Of a stretch of DNA of 64,000 nt, positions 11,661 to 23,735 are shown in pieces. The notes under the pieces were generated by a model that did no database searches, was not told the DNA's origin, and saw only the letters and a program-made list of their open reading frames with translations. Positions within the stretch are counted from its first letter, which is position 1, and each line of letters begins with the position of its first letter. The stretch is from Locusta migratoria (lineage: Eukaryota > Arthropoda > Insecta > Orthoptera > Acrididae). The translations under genes were made by a program, and so were the position numbers. The DNA lies in assembly GCA_026315105.1 (NCBI GenBank), contig CM048748.1, forward strand, positions 26,362,078 to 26,426,077. Reading direction: 5' to 3'.

Positions 11661-11746
11661 CCCCAGGGAGGACTCGAACCTCCACGGTGAGCAATCGCGC
11701 GCTCCGCAGCGAGGTGCTTTAGACCGCTCGGCTACTCCACCGCGGC
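11498..11746 (-). mobile_element. tRNA-derived SINE (second subfamily) with CA expansion
   Basis: Reverse-strand SINE: the head is at 11746 (CCGCGGTGGAGTAGCCGAGC on the minus strand), the B box is GGTTCGAGTCC, and the tail TTGAACATTT lies near 11510. A 10-bp target duplication AGTACATAAG flanks it (11488-11497 and 11747-11756). A run of 26 CA units (11606-11658) sits just after the tRNA-like part, where other copies have a short GTGTGTG. Confidence 0.92.
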
Positions 11747-11769
11747 AGTACATAAGTCTACTGTAACGG

Positions 11770-12095
11770 TAACTTTATGGTAATTTCATCAAAATCGGAA
11801 AAACTGTAGACTTTGTTTAGCTCCGTTAGCTAATGTACCCTGCTAATGTACCCTCCGCCATGCACCGAACGAAATTTTGTGTGGATTGTTACCGTTCTTC
11901 TTTTGAAGATCAAGTGAACAAAATTTCATCAAGATCGAAACGAAACTGTGGATTTTATCGAAATCGATAAGTAAAGCACCCTCCGCCATTCACCGAACAT
12001 AATTTTATGTAGACAGTGACTTTTGCCTTGTATTGAGGATCAAGTGTGCAAAATTTCATTAACATCGGAACAAAACTATAACTTTTTACGCAATA
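11770..12095. repeat. Degenerate tandem array, unit about 130 bp
   Basis: Successive units share CCCTCCGCCATGCACCGAAC, AAATTTTRTGTRGA, GATCAAGTG and CAAAATTTCATCAAGATCG. Starts at about 11847 and 11978 define the period. A related segment lies at 14760-14935, at the start of the longer repeat described there. Confidence 0.6.
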
Positions 12096-13304
12096 GAAAC
12101 ACACAAAACTTTGAAAATATGTTCAAATGTTTGTTAAGCGGTGTCATCAGTCATCAGTCCCTAAACTTACTAGCTACTTATAAACTAACTTATACTAAAG
12201 ACAGCACAATGGATAAAAGCTCCAGATTGGGATACAATATCAGAAAAAAATACGAAAAGTAATTCGGCGTGTGATGATGCAGCACTGTAATATTTCGGCA
12301 GTGTATCTACGCAAAATGTCTGCGACTGGGAGAGGAGACTCGCTGACATAATGACCTCATGAGCTGGCGTATTTGGTTCCCAAAGCCACAGTCAAGGTTC
12401 ACCCGACAAAGCCTGGTATCTCCGCTCCTGAAGTCTCAGTGTCAGTCACGTAAGAAGTTGCGTCGTTCTCAGCATCTTTAGTAGTCAGCGCACTGTGGCA
12501 ACCGCCGCAGAAGTCGTCGTTGTCTGGACGACCGATGATTCACATTTACTAACTGGTAAGTAGCTGGAAGCATTTTAAGTTATACATCTTGCGATCAGCG
12601 AACTCTTTCATCTCCAATACTTACTTGTTTTCCGCTGCTTAAATGAAAAAAGGAAGATTAAAGTTAACGATCTATCGACACAGTGTTCATTAGAGATGGA
12701 GCACAAGTTCACACTGAAATTTTTGTCAAGTATGGAGAGAAAGAGAAATGGCCATGACGTTCGAAAGGAGCTAGAGAAAATATCAACAACTTAATCTGCT
12801 ATAAAACATTTTTATCAGTGTAATGGAATTGTTCACTTTAAGTTATTAACAACTGAATACTTTAACAGAAAATTAATATTCGCTGCTTGATAATATTGAG
12901 TGCTTACACAACATGTTCATAGTCAATTATCTCCAATTGTTATTAATTGTGATTTGAGTTTTTGTAACAGTACTAATTATTCTTCGAGCATTGAAATCTT
13001 TTGAAATACAACTGTTTTTAGTAAGATTTACGTAACGTCTTTTATCGTTCAGGTTGAGCCTCGGAATATTAAAGGTAATGGAATAGGAACCTGTTTGGAT
13101 AGTACCACAGGTGAATAATTTTATGGATACTAATTAATTTCACACATATTTGCTATTGACTCTTTGCAAAACTAAACGTTGGCTTAGCATTGGATCTAAA
13201 GACGGTTAATTGCTTAGATCTCACGTCGTAGCGGTGGTATGGTGTAGTTGGTGATTGTTGCTGGCGCTTTATAATTAGCAAAAATGGGATCTTCTTGGCG
13301 AAGA
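12096..13304. other. Unassigned non-coding stretch
   Basis: No exon, tRNA-like box or inverted repeat recognised. Confidence 0.4.
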
Positions 13305-13992
13305 AATATTGTTTTTTAACGTTGAAAACAAACTGTTTTTGTTCAACTAAATTTTGTTTATTTACTAACTAGTTTTCGGCTTATTAGGCCATCGTCAGGT
13401 AAACTGTTGACATGCGTCGACAAAGACGCTATTGCTTGGTTCTCAAAGATGGTAAAACAAAGATACAATACACAGATTACTTGGTCTTTGGATATGACAT
13501 TTGTTGGAATTACAAACAATATCTGTTGCCATGTAGAATTATGTTCACGTAATCAGTGGCCTCCTCAACATTTTTACATTGTAATTTGCAAGTGAACAGG
13601 GTGAAACACATTACATTTCAATTATTAATGAATTAAAAACTATGTTAACATTATTGACACTGTAGCATATGTTGGGATCGTCACTTAAGGTGTTCATTAA
13701 ATTCGTTTTCTACACTTATTTTTCATTTTACTTACTTGACAGCATTTTTGCAAGATTCACATATTTAAATTACATTACATATTACTGTGCAATTTATTAT
13801 TTATATTGTTTTATCTTAAAGTCTAAAAGTAAACATGGTAGGAATGAGGACTCTACCTGTGACATTAAGTTGGTCTGTGGTAGGTAGCTGTTTTGTTTAC
13901 ATCATGTGAAGCTTAACAGTGGGGATGTGTTCAACTGTACCTGGTCACTTAGCACTAGCTGGGGATTTTTGGCTAAATGTTTATTTCCAGTT
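13305..13992 (-). repeat. Truncated copy of the 17465-18720 foldback family
   Basis: This stretch matches 17581-18255 in the same orientation, from AACAAACTGTTTTTGTTC to the shared segment GGATGTGTTCAACTGTA and TTATTTCCAG. It keeps one arm and part of the spacer and lacks the opposite arm. On the minus strand it carries a hammerhead-like motif (13360-13404). Confidence 0.8.
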
Positions 13993-14155
13993 TGTTTTAA
14001 CATTGGGCCCACAGCATTCCTCTTGAAGTTTGAACGCTGTGCCCACATTATTTGCCAGTGCCGAATTGCCAGAACGGCTGTTTGTACCAACACGTCGTAA
14101 AACACCACGCTACTACAGTTCACTGGAGAGCTCAACAACTTTTCTCCATCGCGCT

Positions 14156-14350
14156 GCCGGCCGCGGTGGCCGAGGGGACTGAGGCGCTCCAGTCACGGTC
14201 TGCACGACCACTACGGTCGGGGGTTCGAATCCCCCCTCGGGCATGGATATTTGTGCCGTCCTTAGTGTTAACTAGTTCGTAAGTAGTTTGGAAGTTTAGG
14301 GACTGATGACCCCGTAGTCAAGTCCCATAAGCTATACAAACATTTGAACA
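14156..14350 (+). mobile_element. tRNA-derived SINE (main family)
   Basis: Full-length copy from GCCGGCCGCGGTGG to ATTTGAACAT, with B box GGTTCGAATCC. The flanks TTTCTCCATCGCGCT (left) and TTTTCCCTCGCGCT (right, from about 14353) form an imperfect target duplication. The CT just inside the head differs little from the copy at 37779, suggesting recent spread. Confidence 0.92.
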
Positions 14351-14990
14351 TTTTTTCCCTCGCGCTAGACTGCCTTCAGCGATAATAACTGCTCCACGCA
14401 AAGATGCTATGAACATTATCCTCACTACGCCCACGTGTCTACTACAATGCTTTACATTTGTTTCTCAGTACAATATGAAATCATTTAAACATTCATAATT
14501 TACTTACACAAGAAAATTAACCAATTCCTCTAGCTGCAAGTGCCTGGCTTTGCCCGGGTGTAAATAAGGTTTTCGGTAGAAGCGTACATAACCAACTATT
14601 TGTATGTAATAAAAGGGTACATTTATGTTAAAGCAATGTGATAAACAACATTTTTAGCAGTTCCATTTGGAGTATGTACAAAAAGATTTTCGTCTTTGCC
14701 CATTCTGGAGCAGGCTACATAGAACTGTCCATGAGAGAAGCATGGTGTCTTTAAGTCTATACCATCAATCCCAAAATTTCGTCAAGATCGGTGCAAAACT
14801 GTGGATTTTGGCGAAATCCATGAATACCCTCCACCATGCACTGAACGAAATTTTATGTAGACAGTGCCCTTCCTCTTGTTTTGAAGGTCACTTGTGCAAA
14901 ATTTCATCAAGATCAGTGCGAAGATATAGATTTACACGGACACACTGAAAACGCACTTTCACTTTTTCTCAAATTTTCCGGATGGTTACC

Positions 14991-14991
<1 letters not shown>

Positions 14992-15023
<32 letters not shown>
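14992..15023. repeat. (A)n run
   Basis: 32 consecutive A, interior to the long repeat, at the position where the other copy has CCCAAAAAATTTATTT. Confidence 0.95.
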
Positions 15024-15025
<2 letters not shown>

Positions 15026-15133
15026 AACGAAACCTGTTTAAGAACCATCCCCATGTAATTTTGTGTGTGTGTACTAAATTTGGTAGTCTGAATCTTGAGT
15101 TATAGGAGGACAGACAACAAATGCGTCGTGTGT

Positions 15134-15134
<1 letters not shown>

Positions 15135-15204
<70 letters not shown>
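15135..15204. repeat. (CA)n(TA)n compound microsatellite
   Basis: 13 CA units followed by 22 TA units. Confidence 0.95.
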
Positions 15205-15208
<4 letters not shown>

Positions 15209-15536
15209 TCTCGCCAAAGCCTCAGGACGTGCGCTAGCCCCGCGTTTCGCGTATTTCAAGCGTCAACTTCGCGTCGCAATATCTCGGGATGTAATTGGAA
15301 TATTGCGATGCAATCAACGCCATTGGTTGTGATTTGTCATGCTGTGGATTGCTGAAGAAAAAATAAAGGGTGCCCATTTTAAAAAAACATAAGTTTGTGT
15401 TAAACACATTTGCTTTTGCTTTAGAATGTTTCCAAATATGTACATTCATGGGTCCCAGTCGGACATTGATACCGGTGAAAGTCGTTTTCCAATAGCTGTT
15501 ATTGTTCCAGAGATAGCTGGGACACCCTGTATAATA

Positions 15537-15541
<5 letters not shown>

Positions 15542-15623
<82 letters not shown>
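15542..15623. repeat. (TA)n microsatellite
   Basis: About 41 TA units directly after the CACCCTGTATAATAA end of the long repeat. Confidence 0.95.
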
Positions 15624-15627
<4 letters not shown>

Positions 15628-16224
15628 CATACTCTCCGCTGTCATTTATACTGATCGTGTTTACACATGCAAACTGTGGCATTGGTCACTGTGTTGTTGC
15701 ATTACAAAGTTATTACAAAGCAACTTTTGTGATTAAGCAGAGATAATGTTCCATAGATATGTGACAGAAGCAGAGGCAGCTAGAAACGTGTCCGCCATGT
15801 ATGGGATAATACCGTGAGACATGAAAATGCTTTTCTCGTTTTGAAGACGATCGTTTAACCTTAGTGACCTCCACGTCTAGAAAGACTTTCGTGGGTCAAT
15901 GAAGATCGTTTTAGCGCCCTATAGTCCGCGTCATGTGGGACGGTGGCCCAGTTCTCAGCCGTTCTGCGCATTCCCCCCTCCATTACCGCTCTGGAAGCCA
16001 ATAATATTCACTCCCTTGGCGCGTGGCTGACCGCGAGTTATGCAATATTTCTCAACTGTTGACGCTCGGCCGTAGCTCCTCCCCTCCACGCTTCCCCAAC
16101 GCTCCGCCTCTATGCGCATAAGCACCTTATTACACAATGCGAACTATAATCCACAATGATCCTCGTTAGCGTACTTTAAAAGTGGGTACTGTTTCAAGAA
16201 TTATTCTCATGGAAAAAAATCACA

Positions 16225-16957
16225 CTGACGTGTTTTACGGCCCACTTTAGATTTGTAGTTTTATAAGTTTTTACAAACATTTTGGACCAAAATAATAATC
16301 TAAATAATAAAAAAATTTATTAATAGAAGTGTCTGAAACACTTTCAGGGAAAAAAAAGTTAGGTAGTGGTGGGTTCCGAACCACCGACATTTAGCGTTAT
16401 AGTCCAACGCCTTGCCCACTACGCTATGGCTATCAATCAATAGATGCGTTCTTTAATCTCATACTATTGATGGCCGTTGTTAACTGATGCTAATATGGCA
16501 TTTGTAGACACTAGATTATCATTTATCGTACGAAGAACGATGTGTTTTTGTTAATTCTTCAGTGCGCCATTGCTCTGAAGTAACAACGTGTAAGTTACAA
16601 TAAGGAAATCATCAAATACGCAACGCAAGATGGCGTATGCCACAGAGAGTTCTGGGCGAGGAATGTCACGTCACATCTCGGAACGGCTGGTTTTCGTTAA
16701 TTCAATGGAGGGTGTGAAATCTCCGTTATTTTTGCAAATATGTCACAAACGATACGAGATATGAAAAAAACATAAGGGAGCTACGTTGTAGAGAATTTGC
16801 TCCTCTACAAATTCGGTTCTTCAATTTTCGTGTCAGATGAATAGTTAAGCCGTTATTTTCATTTAAATTTCGAGCTGTCAAAAGAGGATCGCAAAGGCTC
16901 ACTTTTAGTGTTACTACCGTAACCTAAAGTGGGCCAAAACGCTGTGGACTTAACGTA
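16225..16957. repeat. Possible inverted-repeat element
   Basis: GTTTTACGGCCCACTTTAG (about 16234-16252) is inverted as CTAAAGTGGGCCAAAACG (16924-16941). The interior includes a tRNA-like antisense piece (16361-16440, B-box-like GGTTCGGAACC on the minus strand). No coding potential and no clear target duplication. Confidence 0.4.
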
Positions 16958-17464
16958 TAAAACTAATAGAAATAAAATCACAGTGTACGGCGGGGGAGGA
17001 GATAGCAAAAATTAATTCTATAAACCAACTCAATGATATAGTTAAAGTTTATGTTATCAAGTCCACTTGTGACAGTTTCCTTGACACTTTCCTATCTTCC
17101 GTTTTACCTCACTGACGTTACCGCGAGCAGCGTGCTAACTCGTTTAGTTGTAACAGAACGAACGTTGAGCGTGAGGCCCGTAGGCGGTTGTCAATTAATA
17201 TTTGACTAACCTGGTGTCTTCTCTCTCGTGGATGTCCCCAGCGCAGAACCAGCACACAGGTCGTAGACTCTAAGTTTTCTGAGGTGAGGCTGAAATTGAA
17301 AGTGGCGGATACTGTACCTGTCTACCATTAACGAAGTCGATGAATTCCTTTAGAGATGCCGATGGCTCTTTTATTTTTACCAATCACACGAATACAGAAG
17401 CCACAAACTGCTTGTTGACGTCAATATTAGTTTACAAAAGTTGCGTTGTTACAGTCATAACGCC

Positions 17465-18720
17465 CCTTTCTCTAAGAGTTATATGATTGGCTGTTGCTAG
17501 ATCTTTACGCGCCAAATAAATAATAAATGAAAATTCGGATTCTTCCGTCGCTTCTTGGTAGAACGCTTCCATATTTATGGTTAAAAACAAACTGTTTTTG
17601 TTCTACTAAATTTTTGTATATTTACTAACTAGTTTCGGCTTATTAGGCCATCATCAGGTAAACTGTTGACATGCGTCGACAAAGTCGCTATTGTTTCGGT
17701 TCTCAAAGATGGTGAAATAAAGTTACAACACAAAGATTACTTAGTCTTTGAATATGATATTTGTTGGAATTGCAAACAATTATCTGTTGCCATGCAGAAT
17801 TATGTTCACGTAATCAGTGGCCTCCTTAACATTTTTACATTGTAATTTGCGAGTGAACAGGGTGAAACACATTACTTATCAAATATTAATGAATTAAAAA
17901 CTACGTTAACATTATTGACACTGTGGCATATGTTGAGATCATCACGTAAGGTGTACATTAAATTCGTTTTCTACACTGATGTTCCAATTTGGTTCTTTGA
18001 CAGCATTTGGCAAGATTCACATATTTAAATTACATTACATATTACTCTGCAATTTATTCTATATATTGTTTTATCTTAGTCTAAAAGTAAACATGGTAGG
18101 ATGGGGACTCTGCATGTGACATAATGATGGTATGTGGTAGGTAGCTGTTGTGTTTACATTATGTGAAGCTTAGCAGTGGGGATGTGTTCAACTGTATCTG
18201 GTCATTTAGCACTAGCTGGGGATTTTCGGCTAAATGTCTATTTCCAGTGCTTCTAACAGGTTTAGTTTCCTGCCTTTGTTGGCTATGTGAAGCACTTCTG
18301 TGTGGACCTGGTAGCTGTGCCCTTCGCAGATAACGTTCTGAAAGGAGAACACAGCTACCAGGTTCACATGACAATAGATATTGTTTGCAATTCCAACAAA
18401 TGTCATATTCAAAGACCAAGTAATCTGTGTGTTGTAACTTTGTTTTACCATCTTTGAGAACCGAAACATTAGCGTCTTTGTCGACGCCTGTCAACAGTTT
18501 ACCTAATGATGGCCTAATAAGCCGAAAACTAGTTAGTAAATAAATAAAAATTTAGTAGAACAAAAACAGTTTATTTGTTTTCAACCTTAAATATGGAAGC
18601 GTTCTACCAAGAAGCGACGGAAGAATCCATTTATAATGATAACTGAATTTTTATTTATTATTTATTTGGCGCGTAAAGATATAGCAACAGCCAATCATAT
18701 GACTCTTAGTGAAAGTAGCG
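17465..18720. repeat. Foldback element with ~340-bp inverted arms
   Basis: The left arm (17465-17800) and right arm (18360-18720) are reverse complements: TATGATTGGCTGTTGCTA, TTTACGCGCCAAATAAATAA, TTCTTCCGTCGCTTCTTGG, CAAACTGTTTTTGTTC, GGCTTATTAGGCCAT and TGTTGGAATTGCAAACAA all recur inverted. The right arm has a small insertion around ATTTATAATGATAACTG. The centre holds a perfect 14-bp hairpin, ACCTGGTAGCTGTG (18306-18319) with its complement at 18350-18363. No transposase is encoded. Each arm carries a hammerhead-like motif facing outward. Confidence 0.85.
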
Positions 18721-18879
18721 GAGTTTTCCCACGGGACCTTACTTAGAGTACCATCTGGCTACTATCTTGCTCATGCCACTTCCTACTAGCCCAGGTCTAT
18801 TTCATTATAAGTAAATGAAATTATGAAATAAAATAAAGCAATGGCTGCAGGCTTTCAAGCCAGTACCGCCACAAGTTTC

Positions 18880-19046
18880 AGCCAAGTTATCAGTATGATA
18901 TTGCCCCCCCTCCACCCCCAACACCCTTCTTGTGTGGATCTACACATTAAGTTGCAGAGGACACCGTTTATTAAACTGACACGTTCCACACCATTGCAAA
19001 AAGTCCTATTTATGATCTATGGAACAAGTACTTTCTAATCTAATCT
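18880..19046 (+). mobile_element. LINE 3' end fragment (L2-like)
   Basis: The end CTATGGAACAAGTA followed by CTAATCTAATCT matches the 3' end of the LINE at 40270-40955 (CTATGGAACAAATAACTAATC). The coding part is absent. The RTE-like LINE (-) begins directly after it. Confidence 0.6.
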
Positions 19047-20320
19047 GTTATTGTTGTGGTCTTCAGTCCGCAGACTGATTTGATGCAGCTCTCCACGCTA
19101 CGCTGTTCTGTGCAAGTCTCTTCATCTGAGAATACGTTCGGCAACCTACATCCTTTTGAACCTGCTCACTATATTCGTCCCTCTGTCTCCGTCTACGATT
19201 TTTACCACAGACGCTTCCTTCTAATGATAAATTGACAATTCCTTGATGTCTCAGAATGTGTCCTACCAATCTATCCCTTCTCTTAGTCAGGATATGCCAG
19301 AAACTCCTTTTCTCCCCAATTCGCTTAAGCACCTTCACATTAGTCACGTGATCTACCCATCTAATCTTCATCATTCGTCTGTAGCACCACATTTCAAAAG
19401 CTTCTATCATCTTTTTATCTGAACTCCTTATCGTCCATGTTTCACTCCCATACAATGCTACACTCCAGACAAATGCTTTCAGAAAGGACTTCCTTACATT
19501 TAAATTAATATTGTATGTTAACAAGTTTCGCTTCTGTAGAAACGCTTTTCTTCCCAAAGCCATTCTGAATTTTATATCTTCTTTACTTCGACCATCAGAT
19601 GTTATCTTGCTACCCAAATAACAAAATCCATCTACTACTTTTATTATCTCATTACCTAATCTAATTCCCTCAGCATCGCCTGATTTTCTGACATTGCATT
19701 CCATTACCTTCGTTTTACTCTTGTAAATGTTCATCTTATATCTTCCTTTCTAGACACTGTTCATTCCATGCAATTGCTCTTCCAGATCTTTTGCGGTCTC
19801 TGACAAAATTACTGTGTCATCAGCAAACCGCAATGTTTTTATTTCTTCTCCCTGCACTTTAGTGCCTTCTCGAAATTTCTCATTCCATTCCTTCACTGCC
19901 TGTTCCATGTACAGATTGAACAACATTGGGGAAAGGCTACAACTCTATCTTACGCCCTTCCCAACCTCTGCGTCCCTTACTTGCCCTTCGACTCTAATAA
20001 CCACTGTCTGGTTTTTGTATAGGTTGAATATCTCTTCGCTCCCTATATTTTACGCCTGCTACCTTCAGAATTTGGAAGAGCGTATTCCAGTCGACATTGT
20101 CAAAAGCTTTTTCCAAATCTACAAACGCCAAAAACTTAGGTTTGCCCTTCCTTAGCCTATCTTATAAGTCGTAATGTATTGCCTCCTGTGTTCCAACATT
20201 TCTCCTAAATCCTTCCCTGAGATTCCACAAGTTTTTCCATTCGTCTATAAATAATTCGTGTTAGTATTTTGCAACCATGACTTATTAAACTGATAGTTAT
20301 GTAATTTTCACACTAATCTA
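19047..20320 (-). mobile_element. RTE-like LINE, 5'-truncated
   Basis: On the minus strand the longest intact stretch (19734 to 19063) reads MNIYKSKTKVMECNVRKSG, FCYLGSKITSDGRSKEDIK, SFLKAFVWSVALYGSETW, AFEMWCYRRMMKIRWVDHV and ends SVAWRAASNQSAD with a stop. Upstream (20320-19740), broken pieces include the palm core, with FADDTVILSETAKDLEEQL near 19800-19850. The 3' end at 19047 has the family CTGAAGACCACAACAATAAC-type tail. Frameshifts at 19740-20000 inactivate it. Confidence 0.85.
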
Positions 20321-21164
20321 ATCTAACCTAAACTAATGCATCCCCTTCTGAGACAAGCTGTGCACAGACAACCCAATGGTCCTTGAAATCCTGGTCATTG
20401 GCTTTGAAACGGACTTGACTTGCGAGCTGGTCTCACAAATGTTCCTCCAGCGACAGACAGTGGCGAGAATATCTCAGCTTCATAGAGACAAGCAACCCGG
20501 GTAATAAACTGGGTTTACAGTATCAAGTCGATTGCAGAAGTCAGTGTTGCAAGTTATAATAATATCTTCACAAAATGAAACGGTACTGTTGTTCCACTTC
20601 ACGATTTTGAATAGTTTTAAAATCAAATTTGTTCACTTGCGATTGCAAGGGGCGCCTTCAGGTGACCAGTCGGCCGTGGGGCCTTCTACTTGTGTAATTC
20701 ACTTAAGGACATGAGAATGTAATCTGATTTATTTTATTTCTCCATCATATTTTCTGTCTTGCATCACGCTTTCCTTATCCTTCCCGACCTTTCGTAGGAC
20801 GAGATGAGGGCATGCTGGATGTATACGGGTGGTGGTGGTGGCAAGTGTCAAAGAAGCATTGGAGAGCTGAGAGAGAGGGTATTTCGAGAACTCGAACAGC
20901 TAATGCCTTCTGCAGACGATAGATAGTTCGTTCGGTGCACCTTGGGCGCTGAGCTTTGGCGGGAAGGCCTTCAGCCAATCGGAGCACTTGGCGCGAAAAC
21001 CAGATTCGGTTGGCGTGCGGACAAGGGCTCTGGAGACCATGCTGGGATCTTGGAGGACACGGACGTGACGGGAGAGTTCTGGTTCCACTATGGTACAGTA
21101 CGGAGGTTTTAATCGTAATTAGGTCCCTCAGTTCTAACTCTGTTGCAACGGTTTAGGAAATTCA
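20321..21164. other. Unassigned stretch
   Basis: A GC-richer segment at 20780-21110 gives overlapping short frames on both strands without recognisable domains. It could be an LTR or an untranslated repeat. Confidence 0.35.
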
Positions 21165-22110
21165 AGTCCCTGCAAATTTATCAGTATTTTGGTTGACGAA
21201 ATTAGTTATTTCAAAATGTTTGCTACAGAGCAAAGGTGTAACGGTTTTCTTGGAGACTAGTATTTGTGCCGCGGTGGAGTAGCCGAGCGGTCTAAAGCGT
21301 CTCGCTGCGGAGCGCGCGGTTGCTCGCCGTGGAGGTTCGATTCCTCCCTGGGGCATGGGTGTGTGTATTCTCCTTAGGTTAGTTTACCTAGGTTTAAGTA
21401 GTTTGTAAGCTACGGACTGATGACCACGCAGTTTGGTCCGATATATTTACAAACATTTGAACATTTGATTTTTGAAGGAAAATGCCTGACAGAATAACAA
21501 CAATAAAAACGGAAGTATATACTTCTCATGCCATTTTCGAATTATATAACTTTCATTAGCCTAATATTTGAAATGGAACTACAATTTCGGTGTTCGGATA
21601 TTTATACAATGTCTAGAAATAATGTTATTTCGATACTGCGATATTCAGAATTGCAGAGCTGACATGTCGACTTCGAAGTTCCACCCGAGCACCGCTAGAT
21701 GCCTCTCTCGGCGCATCATCCTTTATATCGGTATTCATATGAAAACATCCATTTCCTTTAACCACTCTTAATCACTGCGAAAATGAAGTATTTGAACGGC
21801 ACAAGAAAGTGAGTTGGCAGCACTCCATGTTTCGATATTCACTTATTTTAATACTGCAGATGCGCTACATTACCTTCCCTTTTACCACTTTTAATGGCTA
21901 AATGCACACACAATATTTATATTCGTGAAATCTACGACAAACAATCTTTCGAATTATGTAACTTTCAGTGGCCTTCTTGTACGAATAAATTAGTAATCTG
22001 TACCACAATTTTCGTGTTAGCGTATTTATATGAGTTTGATTGACGAAACTAATTACTTTAAGATGTTTGCTACCGAACAAAAGTGTAACGGTTTTCTTGG
22101 AGACTAGTAT
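21165..22110. repeat. Diverged duplicated segments flanking a SINE
   Basis: TTGACGAAATTAGTTATTTC through GGTTTTCTTGGAGACTAGTA (21190-21262) recurs at 22039-22109, and TTTCGAATTATATAACTTTC (21535) recurs at 21950. The order differs between copies, so the region looks like a rearranged duplication. The SINE at 21270-21467 sits directly after the first block. Confidence 0.6.
21270..21467 (+). mobile_element. tRNA-derived SINE (second subfamily)
   Basis: The head GCCGCGGTGGAGTAGCCGAG with B box GGTTCGATTCC and the tail ACAAACATTTGAACATTTGA identify the same subfamily as 11498-11746 and 41463-41710. Here the post-head GT run is short (GGGTGTGTGTATTC). Confidence 0.9.
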
Positions 22111-23735
22111 TCGTTTGATCTCGAATGAGTCTCTTCATTGCAATATTTTGGAAGATAAGTTAATGTAACAATAAATATTTACTTTGTGGCCAGAAAGCCT
22201 GCTCATTTTGATAATATTTCTGTTCGCGGTTTTACACTTAGAATTTTCACTGACGTTGTGAATAGTTCAGATTATGTGGCGTTATAAGACTATTTTGGCA
22301 AACTATTTTGGAAGGGATGCTAATTTAACAAATCTCAGTATGTCACCCTGTTCACTAGATATCAACCTGTTCTCAAGCTAACATATCTCTATACCAGTTG
22401 TATTGCAGCGCGTACGGTAAACTTTGCATGTGATTGGTTGCTAGGATACAAATTATTGAAATATCCTTCCTTCCCCTTTATTGTAGGGATGCAAGTCCTA
22501 CCTTATACGTAAGAGATCTTGTAGGCTTAAGGTTTTTCAATCTGTAATTTTGCTGTTTGTTATTAAATGTAACTACAGATCCAAATGTCAGGATCTGAAA
22601 TCTAAGACAAACAACATCTAAGTAAGAAAATTTTACAATTTAACTGTTACACTGTTCCGTGACTTTCTGAACCAATAAATATGGTTAAAAAAGTTACCTA
22701 ACTGTTTCCATTTAAGGCTTGTTAAATTTCTATGGACGGATTGCTCCTTGAAATACCCCTAGGCCTTGATGCTACTCCTTACAAATATTAGAGCATTATC
22801 CGTGTTTGAATCTGTTGATTAAAGATCATGATTCAGGGCTCAAAACCGTATCAATGTGTAAAATCATTGTAATACTGCAGGGAGCCGTACTTCGAGATTA
22901 GGTGCCTAAACTATTGCTGTATGCAATTCGCCCTAATAACTTTCCAAACTCAATCGGTAGACGAAGGAGAGGGATAAAATATACACACAATCAGCAAATT
23001 AAAACCAAGTCCCTTACTCCTGCAGCGCGGGCTCGGTTCGAAAACAATCGAAAGAAGTAGTAAAATACTTCTGCAAGTTCTTTCAAAAGTAACTTGAATC
23101 AATAACTTGCATACACCGTCCACATACCGTTTCAGTGAGGGAAACCTTTCTATAATGTCTATTTAAATGATCGGGATTATTTACTAATATCAACTGGACA
23201 CGCCAGATCAATACACGACACATTTCACACAGTTATTTCAGCCAAGGAAGTTTACTTTCACACTACTTTTTCTTTCATGGCAGCAATACATAGATACCAT
23301 GACTATGAAATTGCCTCGGAACAGGAACTACACAGGTTTTTGCCATTTTTCTCTCACTTCAGACGAAAACTGCATCTTTATATTTTTCCATCGTAAATAT
23401 AGAATATTCGTTAAGTATGTTCTGAGATATGTTGCAATAAAGTAAATTTATTACACCTGTGCACTTGTTTTCTTTATTCAGGCTCAAAAATCTCGGCAGT
23501 GCACATTCCTTATTTTAGGCACTCTCTCCACAGCTTCAGTCAAATTTTTGTGTCTTGCTTTCTCCATTCTAGTTTCTCGTCGATATCTATTATTTGTTTT
23601 CATGTAATAGGTGGGATGGATATATAAAATTCATCGTGACATTCTACATAGAGTTAGATGTGTGCGAGATGCAGACGACGTACTTACAAAAATTTGCGTT
23701 TTCAACTTGCAGAAAATAGAAATGAATCTTAAAAG
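22111..23735. other. AT-rich non-coding stretch
   Basis: No exon or recognised repeat. ACTTGC-rich words occur at 23060-23110 and again at 23940-24110. Confidence 0.4.

Larger units (their letters stand above)
14530..15535 (-). repeat. Long interspersed repeat, copy 1 (Helitron-like 3' end?)
   Basis: This shares ordered segments with 35882-37215: ACGCACTTTCA with TTCTCAA and TTTTCCGG, then a phrase around TATTTCAAGCGTCAACTTCG, CGATGCAA, AAGTTTGTGTT and GGGACACCCTGTATA. At its left end, TGCCTGGCTTTGCCCGGGTG next to CTAG resembles a Helitron 3' hairpin plus CTAG on the minus strand. Two microsatellites (A32 and CA/TA) interrupt it. No protein is encoded. Confidence 0.6.

Noticed and set aside
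11838..11865. CR1-like LINE tail, because CCCTCCGCC resembles the end of the LINE at 7709
   Set aside because: Only about 20 bases match, and the surrounding sequence is a tandem array of another kind.
14156..14350. tRNA gene call from the strong A and B boxes
   Set aside because: The acceptor stem does not close, and the same sequence recurs many times with target duplications and a shared 3' body, so it is a SINE.
15426..15746. Open frame with long Ile-Tyr repeat
   Set aside because: It is a TA microsatellite translated; no flanking coding signal.
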